In this document: positions 25,969 to 34,765 of the stretch, in pieces
Numbering within the stretch: the first letter of the stretch is position 1
Layout: the number at the start of each line of letters is the position of its first letter
Source: Ruminococcus sp.
Lineage (GTDB): Bacteria; Bacillota; Clostridia; Oscillospirales; Acutalibacteraceae
Direction: 5' to 3'
Length of the DNA stretch: 58,065 nucleotides
Assembly (NCBI GenBank): GCA_017405065.1
Contig: JAFRBD010000106.1
Location: 1-58,065 of the forward strand
Program-made: the position numbers and the translations under genes
The notes under the pieces: generated by a model
What the model saw: only the letters and a program-made list of their open reading frames with translations
What the model was told of the DNA's origin: nothing
Databases searched by the model: none

Positions 25969-27327
25969 ATGCTTGAAACAAAAGACATCTTAGAAACCAT
26001 CAATATGATCGACAATGAGAACCTTGACGTGAGAACGATCACCATGGGTATCTCTCTGATCGATTGTATCGACAGCGACATCGACAAAGCCTGTGATAAG
26101 ATATACGACAAGATCTGCCGATATGCAGGCGATCTGGTCAAAACAGGAGAGGATATCAGTCGTGAATACGGTATCCCGATCATCCACAAGCGCATCGCCG
26201 TCACCCCTATTGCCATCATCGCCGGCGTATGCCAGACGCAAAAGATCCTGAAATTCGCAAAAGCCTTGGATAAGGCTGCCGATACCCTCGGCGTGAACTT
26301 TATCGGCGGTTACTCGGCGCTGGTGGAAAAAGGCTTCGCAGCAGGCGACTACGCGCTGATCGAGAGTATTCCCGAGGCGCTGTCCGTGACCGAAAAGGTC
26401 TGCTCCTCCGTCAATATCGGTTCCACTAAGGCGGGCATCAATATGGACGCAGTGAGGATGATGGGTCAGGCGGTAGTGGATACCGCAAAACTGACCGCCG
26501 ACCGCAACTGTATCGGCGCGGCAAAGCTCGTCACCTTCTGCAACGCGGTACAGGATAATCCCTTCATGGCTGGCGCCTTTCACGGCGTGGGTGAAGCTGA
26601 CTGCGTCATCAACGTCGGCGTATCCGGTCCGGGCGTTGTCAGAGCGGCGCTCGAGAAGGCGAACTGTCAGAACATCACCGAGGTCGCCGATCTTGTCAAG
26701 AAGACCGCCTTCAAGATCACCCGTATGGGTCAGCTGGTCGCGCAGCAGGCGTCGCAAAGATTATCCGTACCCTTCGGCATCGTCGATCTCTCCCTCGCCC
26801 CCACTCCCGCCGTCGGTGACTCCGTCGCGCATATTCTTGAGGAAATGGGCTTGGAAATTTGCGGCTGTCACGGCACCACCGCAGCGCTCGCTCTTCTCAA
26901 CGACGCTGTAAAAAAGGGCGGCGTGATGGCGTCGTCCCATGTCGGAGGACTGTCGGGCGCGTTCATCCCCGTATCGGAGGATCACGGCATGATCAATGCC
27001 GTCAGGCAGGGCGCGCTTGATATCACGAAGCTTGAGGCGATGACCGCCGTCTGCTCGGTGGGGCTGGATATGCTGGTCATCCCCGGCGATACCACTCCCG
27101 AGGTCGTATCCGCGATCATTGCGGATGAGGCGGCGATCGGTATGGTAAACAGCAAGACTACTGCCGTGCGCGTGATCCCCGCCATCGGCAGAGAAGCAGG
27201 CGAGGAGCTCAACTTCGGCGGACTCTTAGGCGCCGGTCCCGTGATGCCCCTGAGAAAGGGAGATCCCTCACAATTTGTCAACTTGGGCGGCAGACTCCCC
27301 GCTCCCCTGCAGGCGTTAAAAAACTAA
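25969..27327 (+). CDS. UPF0210 / PFL-like protein
   Basis: A 452-residue protein with GAGGTGG before the ATG. The UPF0210 family is structurally related to pyruvate-formate-lyase-like barrels but lacks a known glycyl radical loop. Characteristic stretches are [13 protein letters not shown] near the N-terminus, [34 protein letters not shown], and the C-terminal [12 protein letters not shown]. It is coupled to the ACT-domain gene; one can infer an amino-acid-responsive enzyme, but no reaction is established. A terminator follows at 27341-27370. Confidence 0.9.
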   Translation: MLETKDILETINMIDNENLDVRTITMGISLIDCIDSDIDKACDKIYDKICRYAGDLVKTGEDISREYGIPIIHKRIAVTPIAIIAGVCQTQKILKFAKALDKAADTLGVNFIGGYSALVEKGFAAGDYALIESIPEALSVTEKVCSSVNIGSTKAGINMDAVRMMGQAVVDTAKLTADRNCIGAAKLVTFCNAVQDNPFMAGAFHGVGEADCVINVGVSGPGVVRAALEKANCQNITEVADLVKKTAFKITRMGQLVAQQASQRLSVPFGIVDLSLAPTPAVGDSVAHILEEMGLEICGCHGTTAALALLNDAVKKGGVMASSHVGGLSGAFIPVSEDHGMINAVRQGALDITKLEAMTAVCSVGLDMLVIPGDTTPEVVSAIIADEAAIGMVNSKTTAVRVIPAIGREAGEELNFGGLLGAGPVMPLRKGDPSQFVNLGGRLPAPLQALKN

Positions 27328-27340
27328 GGATATATGATAA

Positions 27341-27370
27341 AGGACAGAGCATAGCGCCCTGTCCTTTTTA
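27341..27370. terminator. Terminator of the ACT/UPF0210 operon
   Basis: AAAGGACAG pairs with CTGTCCTTT around an 11-base loop and is followed by a T run. Bases 27371-27546 beyond it hold degenerate sequence with no gene I can support. Confidence 0.85.
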
Positions 27371-27546
27371 CGATATTAGGATTATTAACAAACAAATCAA
27401 GTCCTTTTAATTCAATAGACAAGCCATGCCGCAGAGATTGTGATAATTCTCCGCGTAGGGTGACTGTAATGAGCTTTACGATCTCAGCGGAATGACGGAT
27501 ACTGTATTGCCCCTTTTTCATCCGTGCGGCATTCGGCGTCGGGATC

Positions 27547-27882
27547 TCATATCAAAGTCTCGCTGATGAAATAGCATTTGACAGGTTCTTCGGTGATCAT
27601 GACGGAATCTTAATGGAACATTACGCAAAGATCCTTGGCGATCTCATTGATCAGTTCCTTTTTGACGTTAACCAAAGAGATTACGATCGTGGTCTCCTCA
27701 GTGTATTCGCCGTTCTCATGCAGATAGCCGCCCTGCTCCAGATTGAACGAAAAAGGTACCTGATAATTGCAACATACCTGCTTTAAAACATTTACGTATT
27801 TTTCGGTAGCGAATCGTTGTGTTTTGCTTTCTGCGTTGTTCAAGCCGACATATCTTAGTTTCCGACATTATTTTTTCTGCAT
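27547..27882 (-). pseudogene. Small gene interrupted by two in-frame TAA codons
   Basis: From an ATG at 27882, preceded by GGGAGT, the frame reads MQKK, TAA (27868-27870), then 85 codons (CRKLRYVGLNNAESKTQRFA...), TAA (27610-27612), and 20 codons DSVMITEEPVKCYFISETLI before TGA at 27547-27549. The continuation on both sides of each TAA is protein-like, so I read it as one 111-codon gene. The open middle part alone (27610-27843) has no ribosome-binding site and only a TTG start. I do not recognise the family. Both TAAs could come from CAA, AAA or GAA by one substitution. Confidence 0.6.
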
Positions 27883-27940
27883 GTGAGGACTCCCTTTTAA
27901 AAATGACTCATATTCTTTATAGCAGACTCACGCCAATCAA

Positions 27941-30091
27941 TCATATTTCACGCATCGTCAGGGAGATGCGCTTTTTCTTTACGTCGACAGAAAGGATTTT
28001 TACCTTAACGATATCTCCGACCTTAAGAACCTCTGACGGATGCCTGATGAACTTGTTGCAGATCTGGGAGATATGCACCAGACCGTCCTGGTGAACGCCG
28101 ATGTCGATAAAAGCGCCGAAATCAATCACGTTGCGCACCGTTCCTGTCAGTTCCATGCCCTCTTTTAAATCCTCTATGCTGAGCACATCCGTGCGGAGCA
28201 TAGGCTTGGGCATTTCATCACGCGGATCGCGCCCGGGCTTAGAAAGCTCCTTCACCATATCGTCGAGGGTCGGCAGACCGATTTGGAGCTGTTCGGCAAG
28301 ATCCTTAGTACCGAGATTCTTCACCCTTGCAGCGAGGTCGCTGAATTTCGCGGCTTTTATTTCTTTATCCGTGTATCCGGCGAGCTTCAGCAGCTCCTTT
28401 GCGGGCTTATAACTTTCGGGATGGACGCCGGTATTGTCGAGCGGATCACGGCTTTCCGGTACACGGAGAAAGCCTGCGCACTGTTCAAACGCCTTCGGAC
28501 CGAGCTTCGGCACCTTCTTTAATTCTGCACGAGAATGAAAAGCGCCGTTTTTTTCACGGTAAGCAACAATATTCTTGCAAACGGTCGCGTTCAGACCGGA
28601 TACTCTTAATAATAATGCCGGAGAAGCAGTGTTAAGATCCGCGCCGACGGAGTTGACGCAGTCCTCTACCACACCATCGAGGGTCTCTCCTAATCGCTTT
28701 TGCGGCATATCGTGCTGATACTGACCGACGCCGATCGCCTTGGGTTCGATCTTAACCAGTTCCGCGAGCGGATCTTGGAGCCTTCTTGCAATCGATACTG
28801 CACTGCGGAGCGTTAAATCAAGCTCAGGCAGTTCCGTTGCGGCGAGCTTAGACGCGGAATAGACTGACGCGCCCGCTTCGCTGACGACCATATAATAAAC
28901 TTGATGATCGGCTTCCTTGATCGTTTCGGCGGCGAACATTTCTGTCTCCTTGCTCGCAGTACCGTTGCCGATGGAGATGATATCGACCTTGTGCTTCTTG
29001 ATAAGTTCAAGCAGCTTTTTCTTCGACTGAGCGATCTTCGCTTCGGAATGAGTAGGATAAATAACCGCCGTATCGAGTACCTTGCCGGTGTCGTCCACGA
29101 CAGCAACCTTACATCCCGTGCGGTAGCCGGGATCGAGACCGAGTACGGTTTTGCCCTTGACGGGCGGCTGCATCAAAAGCTGTTTCAGATTTGTTGCAAA
29201 GACCTTCATTGCGTTCTCCGCGGCTGTATCGGTCAGCTCGGATCGTATCTCGCGCTCGATCGACGGAAAGATCAGTCTGGTATAGGCGTCCTCGCCTGCC
29301 GTCTTAAGGATATCCGAGCACAGGGGATTCGTACCCTTATCCAGCTCACGGTTTACGATGCTCAGCGGATATTCACTGTCAAGCACGATACCGACCTTCA
29401 AAAATCCCTCTCTCTCTCCCCTGTTGATCGCTAAAATACGGTGACCGGCGATCTTCTTGACCGGTTCCGAGAAATCGTAGTAGTTGGTATAGACGCTGTC
29501 CTGTTCCGCGTCGGCGGCAACAGATTTCAATGCTCCGCTGATACGGAAGATCGCGCGCAGCTTTTTGCGAAGCTCCGCATTATCGGAAAGCATTTCGGCG
29601 ATAATATCCATCGCGCCGTTGATCGCCGCCTCGACCGTGGGAACTTCCTTTTCCTCGTCAACAAACTGCTCCGCGAATTTCACGGGATCAAAGCCCTGTT
29701 CCTGCTTATTGATCTCCAGCGCCAGCGGCTCCAAACCTCGTTCCTTAGCGACCGAGGCACGTGTTTTTCTCTTCGGTCTGTACGGACGGTAGATGTCCTC
29801 CAGCTCACTTAATGTCTGCGCACTGTCGAGTGCCGCGCCGATCTCCTCGGTCATCTTGTCCTGACCGACTATCAGCTCGCGGATCTCTTCTCTTCGCTTG
29901 TCCAGGCCGCGCAGATAATCCAGCTTTTCGCTGAATTCACGGATCAGCTGATCGTCCATCGAGCCGTGCATTTCCTTGCGGTATCGGGCGATGAACGGAA
30001 TCGTATTGCCGTCGTCGAGCAGATCGATAATGTTCTGTGCGTACTCCTCTTTGATATTGAATAGCTTTGATAATGTAACCGAATAATTCAT
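27941..30091 (-). CDS. tex: Tex-family S1 RNA-binding transcription accessory protein
   Basis: A 716-residue protein with AAGGAG before the ATG. The order matches Tex: an N-terminal helical Tex_N domain with IPFIARYRKEMHGSMDDQ, a YqgF-like RNase-H fold (about 325-450) starting VLGLDPGYRTGCKVAVVD, helix-hairpin-helix repeats (about 490-560, AFEQCAGFLRVPESRDPLD), and a C-terminal S1 domain (GTVRNVIDFGAFIDIGVHQD, then LVHISQI) ending SLTMREI. Tex binds nucleic acid and influences transcription and toxin expression in several pathogens; its exact role is unsettled. The gene is monocistronic. Its upstream region 30092-30400 is AT-rich without a clear signal. Confidence 0.95.
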   Translation of the reverse strand: MNYSVTLSKLFNIKEEYAQNIIDLLDDGNTIPFIARYRKEMHGSMDDQLIREFSEKLDYLRGLDKRREEIRELIVGQDKMTEEIGAALDSAQTLSELEDIYRPYRPKRKTRASVAKERGLEPLALEINKQEQGFDPVKFAEQFVDEEKEVPTVEAAINGAMDIIAEMLSDNAELRKKLRAIFRISGALKSVAADAEQDSVYTNYYDFSEPVKKIAGHRILAINRGEREGFLKVGIVLDSEYPLSIVNRELDKGTNPLCSDILKTAGEDAYTRLIFPSIEREIRSELTDTAAENAMKVFATNLKQLLMQPPVKGKTVLGLDPGYRTGCKVAVVDDTGKVLDTAVIYPTHSEAKIAQSKKKLLELIKKHKVDIISIGNGTASKETEMFAAETIKEADHQVYYMVVSEAGASVYSASKLAATELPELDLTLRSAVSIARRLQDPLAELVKIEPKAIGVGQYQHDMPQKRLGETLDGVVEDCVNSVGADLNTASPALLLRVSGLNATVCKNIVAYREKNGAFHSRAELKKVPKLGPKAFEQCAGFLRVPESRDPLDNTGVHPESYKPAKELLKLAGYTDKEIKAAKFSDLAARVKNLGTKDLAEQLQIGLPTLDDMVKELSKPGRDPRDEMPKPMLRTDVLSIEDLKEGMELTGTVRNVIDFGAFIDIGVHQDGLVHISQICNKFIRHPSEVLKVGDIVKVKILSVDVKKKRISLTMREI

Positions 30092-30400
30092 AATGCTCCT
30101 TGATACAGTTTCAAAAATATATGTCTGACATTACTGAAATGAGGTTTCTAACCGTTTCATGTATTATTTGCATCCTATTAATGTATAGCTTGATTATAAC
30201 AATAATCTGTGCCTTCTGTCAATCGTAATTCACCATTACAAATCACAGCAAATGCGATATAAAAACTGACAATCTTATGATGAGATCAAAAGAAACATTA
30301 TTATTCTGAGAAAATACATAAAATACATTCTATTATCTGTAATTGCGACGCGGTCGTATTCGGACCTTGCTTTTTGGTAACGGGGTTGATCAGCGGAAAG

Positions 30401-30547
30401 ATGAAGAAGAAGCCTCCTGCGCCCCTGTATATTCTTATTAATACTGTGGCGGGATTACTGATATTCGCAGCAGTCGGATTAATCTGTCTGAGCATCCATA
30501 TACGACAAAAGGTTTATGGGGCTGTCGGGTCAGAATTTTTGTTCTGA
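30401..30547 (+). CDS. Possible small membrane protein or gene remnant
   Basis: An ATG at 30401 opens a 48-residue frame (MKKKPPAPLYILINTVAGLL, then IFAAVGLICLSIHIRQKV) with one clear membrane helix. The same frame is open for some 38 codons upstream without a start, with another hydrophobic patch (DAVVFGPCFLVTGLISGK), so it may be the tail of a broken two-helix protein. The ribosome-binding site is weak (CGGAAAG, too close). The stop codon falls inside the hairpin at 30518-30559. Low confidence, but the plus-strand reading is more protein-like than the antisense ORF. Confidence 0.35.
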   Translation: MKKKPPAPLYILINTVAGLLIFAAVGLICLSIHIRQKVYGAVGSEFLF

Positions 30548-30559
30548 CGTGACAGCCCC
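30518..30559. terminator. Long hairpin terminator after rnmV
   Basis: GGGGCTGTC pairs with GACAGCCCC. Inside it GTCAGAA pairs with TTCTGAC around a short T-rich loop. It directly abuts the rnmV stop codon at 30560. Confidence 0.75.
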
Positions 30560-31306
30560 TTACGATATGTCTTGATTCAGTTTTGATAAGTATTCCTCGA
30601 ACTCATCTTTCGTGAACAGGCAATTGATCGCCGCGATCATGGCGTTCACGGTCAGATACAGCGGCAAGCCCAAGGATCGCAGTACCGCTTCCCTATGCTG
30701 CGCCGCGTTCTCGCAGCCGGTCAAACCGTAGTCAAAAAAGTCGATTTTGGTAATTGACGATTCAATGGGATCAGCCGATTCGAGAGGAGCAAGCCCCTCC
30801 CCTACAGATTGCTCACCGGCGCCGGACAGGATATGCGCGCCGCTTTGAAGAATCGCCTCGAGCAGCTTTTCACGGTCGATCCCCTCGACGCCGAGGATCC
30901 CTTCCTTTGACGCTTCCGCCTTACGTTTTTCCTTTCCGTCGATCGTCGGGATATAAGCGTGCAAGATCTTTTCCTGCGGAACGATCCCGCGCAGAAAATT
31001 GCGGATCACAAAGCCTGCCGAATCGACGTCCGTCATCACCAGTATCCCGCGGCGCGCCGCTACCGCGCGGATCAGCGCCTGCTTTTCCTTATCTTTGAAC
31101 ACACGAAAGCCGCCCGTTTCAATGATCGGGCTCGCGATCAACTCGCTTAACTTGATTTTATCATAGCGTCCCTCGACGATCACGGTTTCTCTCAGACGGA
31201 TTTTAGAAACGGTATCTCGCTCACGCTCGCTCAATTCATGCAATTCCTCAGCTTCGCTTTGCTCAGCAGCTCCCTTTACCAAAGGGAGCCTTTTTTCTTC
31301 AGTCAT
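30560..31306 (-). CDS. rnmV: Ribonuclease M5 (Toprim), with two repeat-derived insertions
   Basis: A 248-residue protein against about 185 for typical RNase M5. The family enzyme matures 5S rRNA from its precursor. The Toprim core is clear: VIVEGRYDKIKL (catalytic Glu), ILVMTDVDSAGFVIRNFLR (DxD) and GILGVEGIDREKLLEA. The start at 31306 follows GGAGG, which lies in the end of holA. The first 33 residues (TEEKRLPLVKGAAEQSEAEE...) are encoded by a palindromic repeat (31203-31292) that also occurs at 22895-22985. A second insertion, GEQSVGEGLAPLESADPIES, lies where the family normally has a short link. The core domain looks intact, so activity is likely kept. Confidence 0.82.
   Translation of the reverse strand: MTEEKRLPLVKGAAEQSEAEELHELSERERDTVSKIRLRETVIVEGRYDKIKLSELIASPIIETGGFRVFKDKEKQALIRAVAARRGILVMTDVDSAGFVIRNFLRGIVPQEKILHAYIPTIDGKEKRKAEASKEGILGVEGIDREKLLEAILQSGAHILSGAGEQSVGEGLAPLESADPIESSITKIDFFDYGLTGCENAAQHREAVLRSLGLPLYLTVNAMIAAINCLFTKDEFEEYLSKLNQDIS
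31203..31292. repeat. Palindromic repeat inside the rnmV coding region
   Basis: About 80 bases align with 22908-22985: GTATCTCGCT, CAATTCCTCAG, CAGCTCC and the terminal CCTTT/AAAGG palindrome. Here it is translated in frame as the N-terminus of RNase M5. Confidence 0.75.
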
Positions 31307-32345
31307 CGGAACGATCCTCCGCAATCAATACCAACCGGCACACAAGGCTCTCGATCTCGACCCGTTCATCGATCATTTCCGTGACCATGCGCTCCTGTAC
31401 CGTCATCAGCTCGTCGATGCTGCGCCGCAGCGACGGAGTCGTCACACGCTGTATCTGTTTCGACAGCTTATCGAGCACCCACTTGCGATTTTTGTATCCG
31501 AAGTCCTCGGCGATCCCTGCAGTCGTGACGCCCGCTTCTCTGCCGATCCTCGCGCGGTAGGCGTCGATATACGCGCCCGACAGCACCGTGCAGATATACA
31601 CGCCGCTGACCTGCTGATAAAAGAGCGTGCCGATCGCGGTCAGTGCCTTATCGGTATTTCCCGTGACGATAAAGCCGAACAGGTCATATACGCTCGCCTC
31701 GGCAGTTTTCGCTACCAGCTTTTCGATCATTTCGGGAGTGATCTCGCCGCCGTCTGCAAAAGCGGTCAGCTTTTTCATTTCCGCGTTCAGACGGTTCAGA
31801 TCCTCTCCGGCAAATCGGATCAGCTGATGCGCCGTCAGCTCGCTCATGGTGCAGCCGCCGGCTTTTGCCCATTTGCACAGATCGCGTTCGAGCGCCAATC
31901 CGCTGCGGTGTATCAGTTCAATACACACGCCGTTTTTATCGATATAAGCGATCAGCTTCTTCATCTGCGATTTCGCTGTCTTTGAAGTAAGCTCCAGCGT
32001 CGGCATCGCGATGATCACCACGGTCTGCGCAGAGATATTCTGCAGGATCGTCATTAACGCCTCAAAATCATCTTTGTGCAGCTTGTCGATATCCATATCG
32101 TTGATACGGACAAAATTCCATTCGCTCATGAAAGGGATCATATCAACACATACGGCGATATCGGAAAGGCGGGAATCGTTATCAAAAACATGATAATTCA
32201 TGTCGTTCAGATCGCCTTGGGATATTTTCTTTTCTATCAGCTCGGCAGAACGCTTCACGAGCATCTTTTCCTCGCCGAAGCAAAGATACAGATGACTGAA
32301 TCGTCCGCTGTTCAATTGTTTTTTCAGTTCACTTTCCGTTATCAT
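31299..32345 (-). CDS. holA: DNA polymerase III delta subunit
   Basis: A 348-residue protein with GAGGTG before the ATG. HolA opens and loads the beta clamp within the clamp-loader complex. The N-terminus FSHLYLCFGEEKMLVKRSAE matches the delta subunit's degenerate AAA+ start. The middle contains FVRINDMDIDKLHKDDFEAL and VVIIAMPTLE, the C-terminal domain LNAEMKKLTAFADGGEITPE and SVYDLFGFIVTGNTDKAL, all typical of the family. Its ATG lies three bases after the comEC stop, and it overlaps rnmV by eight bases, so comEC-holA-rnmV form one operon. comEC-holA adjacency is common in Firmicutes. Confidence 0.92.
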   Translation of the reverse strand: MITESELKKQLNSGRFSHLYLCFGEEKMLVKRSAELIEKKISQGDLNDMNYHVFDNDSRLSDIAVCVDMIPFMSEWNFVRINDMDIDKLHKDDFEALMTILQNISAQTVVIIAMPTLELTSKTAKSQMKKLIAYIDKNGVCIELIHRSGLALERDLCKWAKAGGCTMSELTAHQLIRFAGEDLNRLNAEMKKLTAFADGGEITPEMIEKLVAKTAEASVYDLFGFIVTGNTDKALTAIGTLFYQQVSGVYICTVLSGAYIDAYRARIGREAGVTTAGIAEDFGYKNRKWVLDKLSKQIQRVTTPSLRRSIDELMTVQERMVTEMIDERVEIESLVCRLVLIAEDRSDD

Positions 32346-32348
32346 AAT

Positions 32349-34595
32349 TCACCTCAGCCGAAAACGTATGTCGTCGTTATCGGTAAAATACACATGCTGA
32401 TAACATGGTTTCATCAAGTCGGCGGTACGCTTTGCCGCCATTGCTTCATCACAGACGATCAGAGATTCACAGCGCAGCTGCTCCATACCGGCAAACACCT
32501 TGGAGAGAATGATGATATCAGCGTTATGTCTTTCAAAAGGAATGGCTTCGATCGTGCATCCGTCGGGAACGATCAGGATCGTCTTGCTACCGGCGTTGAT
32601 ATATGCCACCGCCGAATCATCATTTACCGAAACATTCAATATGACGTCATCATCCGCTATCAGGGTACAATCGTCATTGAACGCGACGATATTCTCTTCA
32701 TCTGTGTAATATCCGTTTTTATCATACAGCAAAATCGATGAAATGACAAATTCATCCTTACGGAACATCTGATAATTGCGCAGCTGCGTTTCATTACTGC
32801 AAAATGCGGTCTCCGCTCCTTTGCAGCGATCGGTCAGTGTATCCCGGACTTTATACAGTTCCTTTGACCGTCCTTCCATACTCAGTAAATGCAGTCGTCC
32901 GCCGCTGTTGACGCCCGCGCAGATCCCGCTGTCACAGTCGTACACCTCCAGCGATAAAACAGACAGCTGCAGCAGCTCGTGCAGCAGGCAGCCTGTCAGC
33001 AGGATGATCGCAGAACACAGCACCGCCGTTTTCAGACAGCGGGAATGATCGCGATTCAGGATCACTGCCGCGCCCAAAAGAACGGTAACGATCGTCCATA
33101 CATAAACAAACGCATGATTGATCCGTATATAGGCAAACGGAAGCGAAGCAAGACCTTCAACGATCCACAGCACAAGCCTGCACAGCCACATCAAAGGGAA
33201 TGATAACAGCATAGCAAACGGCTTGAACCAGAAGAAAGCGCACACTGCCAAGGACAGGATCAGGATAAGAAAGATCTCCCAATACAAAAGCAGCGCCGAC
33301 AGCAAGGTCACTAATGAAAACTCATGAAACACAAATATCGAAATCGGAAAAGTCAGTATATTAGCGGCAAGACTGACAGAAAGCATCATCGCAACGGCGT
33401 TACAGGATTTCTTCAGAAACAGTTGCAGAGAAAAAGATCGCTCCTGAGGCTTTTGCTTATGATCGGAAATGTTCAAGAATTGCTGAGCGCGACGACGGAA
33501 CGCTTTACCGAAATGAAACATCAGGATATTCCCGTGGTCATCTTTAAAACACAGCTTCTTCGCGATAGGACTTGCCCACAGAAGGATTGCCATGGTCGCG
33601 TAGAACGAGAGGATCAAGCCGATATCCCCCGCTCCGTACGGCGAAACGATAAACGGCATAACGATACCGGCGATACCGAGATGGTTCAAAGGATAAACCC
33701 GACGGCGGATCGCGTTACCGATCATCAGCATCGTCATCATGATCGCCGATCGCAGCACCGAAGGCTGAAATCCCGTCACTGCCGCATATGCGATAATGAA
33801 TAACAGTAACACAGCCAGACGTACCCAGCGATTCGCGCGTTTGAGGAGCTTTTCGATCACCATACAGATCACTGCAAAATGCATGCCCGAAACCACGATA
33901 AAGTATGAAGCGCCCGCATAGCGAAAGTTATCTTTGACGTCCGTTCCCAGCGCGTATTTGTCGCCGATCAGCACCGCTCTGCACAAGGCGGCGCAATCGT
34001 GTGGAAGTACGGAATCCAGCGCTTCTCTCATGGCTTCTCTGAGCTGCAGGGCATAATAATACAGCGTATGCTGAACAGCAGGTTCAACATGTATGTTGAC
34101 GTCAAGACAATCTGTATTCAGATAATAGCCTTTTGCACGGTAATAGTCGTTGTCCGTGACTTTCAGTTCAGACCTAAAGGTAAGCAGATCATCCGTCTCG
34201 GCGTCAAGAGGATGAAGCGTTTTCAGCAGCAGCTTTTGACCGACCTTTTCGCCGTCGATCTCCTTGACATTCAAGCGATAATAATACTTCGAATAAGATC
34301 GGTATGCTTCGTCGGCAACCTCCGCTTGCACCGTATGGACGGAGTCGCCGTATCGTTCGATCACAGGTTTGACGAAAAATGCGGTATAGCCGAGATTCAT
34401 CACACAGGCGATCAGAGCGGCGATCGCCATTGCCGGCAGAAATATTGTTTTGCGCGCTTTTTCAATGAGAAAGAACAGTATCATGAGGATGACAGACAAA
34501 CCGCCGATCACTGTCACGGCGATATCGGTCAAATAGAAAGCGGCAACCAACACAGAAAAGTATGTAATACCGATCTGTGCCAATAACCGCTTCAT
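32349..34595 (-). CDS. comEC: ComEC/Rec2 DNA-uptake channel with degenerate C-terminal domain
   Basis: A 748-residue polytopic membrane protein, GAGGT before the ATG. ComEC forms the inner-membrane channel for single-stranded DNA during natural transformation. An OB-like N-terminal region follows three helices. The competence domain starts around residue 220, with ASYFIVVSGMHFAVICMVIE containing the conserved SGxH and TGFQPSVLRSAIMM the GxxxSxxRA pattern. About ten helices in total. The C-terminal beta-lactamase-like domain that usually follows is present only as a strand pattern (LSLEVYDCDSGICAGVNSGG): the HxHxDH zinc motif is absent, so the domain is probably not a nuclease. The gene heads the comEC-holA-rnmV operon. 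Confidence 0.88.
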   Translation of the reverse strand: MKRLLAQIGITYFSVLVAAFYLTDIAVTVIGGLSVILMILFFLIEKARKTIFLPAMAIAALIACVMNLGYTAFFVKPVIERYGDSVHTVQAEVADEAYRSYSKYYYRLNVKEIDGEKVGQKLLLKTLHPLDAETDDLLTFRSELKVTDNDYYRAKGYYLNTDCLDVNIHVEPAVQHTLYYYALQLREAMREALDSVLPHDCAALCRAVLIGDKYALGTDVKDNFRYAGASYFIVVSGMHFAVICMVIEKLLKRANRWVRLAVLLLFIIAYAAVTGFQPSVLRSAIMMTMLMIGNAIRRRVYPLNHLGIAGIVMPFIVSPYGAGDIGLILSFYATMAILLWASPIAKKLCFKDDHGNILMFHFGKAFRRRAQQFLNISDHKQKPQERSFSLQLFLKKSCNAVAMMLSVSLAANILTFPISIFVFHEFSLVTLLSALLLYWEIFLILILSLAVCAFFWFKPFAMLLSFPLMWLCRLVLWIVEGLASLPFAYIRINHAFVYVWTIVTVLLGAAVILNRDHSRCLKTAVLCSAIILLTGCLLHELLQLSVLSLEVYDCDSGICAGVNSGGRLHLLSMEGRSKELYKVRDTLTDRCKGAETAFCSNETQLRNYQMFRKDEFVISSILLYDKNGYYTDEENIVAFNDDCTLIADDDVILNVSVNDDSAVAYINAGSKTILIVPDGCTIEAIPFERHNADIIILSKVFAGMEQLRCESLIVCDEAMAAKRTADLMKPCYQHVYFTDNDDIRFRLR

Positions 34596-34639
34596 GATAA
34601 TACCTCATATTTTGTTTCTCACGAACACAAGTGTCCGCT

Positions 34640-34765
34640 CGATCAGTAATCAAACCCTCAGTCAGCATTCGCTGCCGCCCTCCTCAGCGGAGGCAGCAGA
34701 CCCTTTTGTCCGCTGTGCGGACATTTCCCCTATCAGGGGAATCTCCTTAGGAAAAGGAGCCAAAT
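34640..34765. repeat. Palindromic repeat cluster between comEC and the PRTase gene
   Basis: Palindromes CCTCCTCAGCGGAGG, TGTCCGCTGTGCGGACA, CCCCTATCAGGGG and CTCCTTAGGAAAAGGAG follow one another within 125 bases. The ends resemble the CCTCAGTCAGC...AAGGAGCC layout common in gut Firmicutes and distantly match the 22895/31203 repeats. The last hairpin lies next to the stop of the PRTase gene and may terminate it. Confidence 0.65.

Noticed and set aside
27324..27521. 65-codon minus-strand ORF downstream of the UPF0210 gene
   Set aside because: It spans the UPF0210 terminator, lacks a ribosome-binding site and shows no recognisable pattern.
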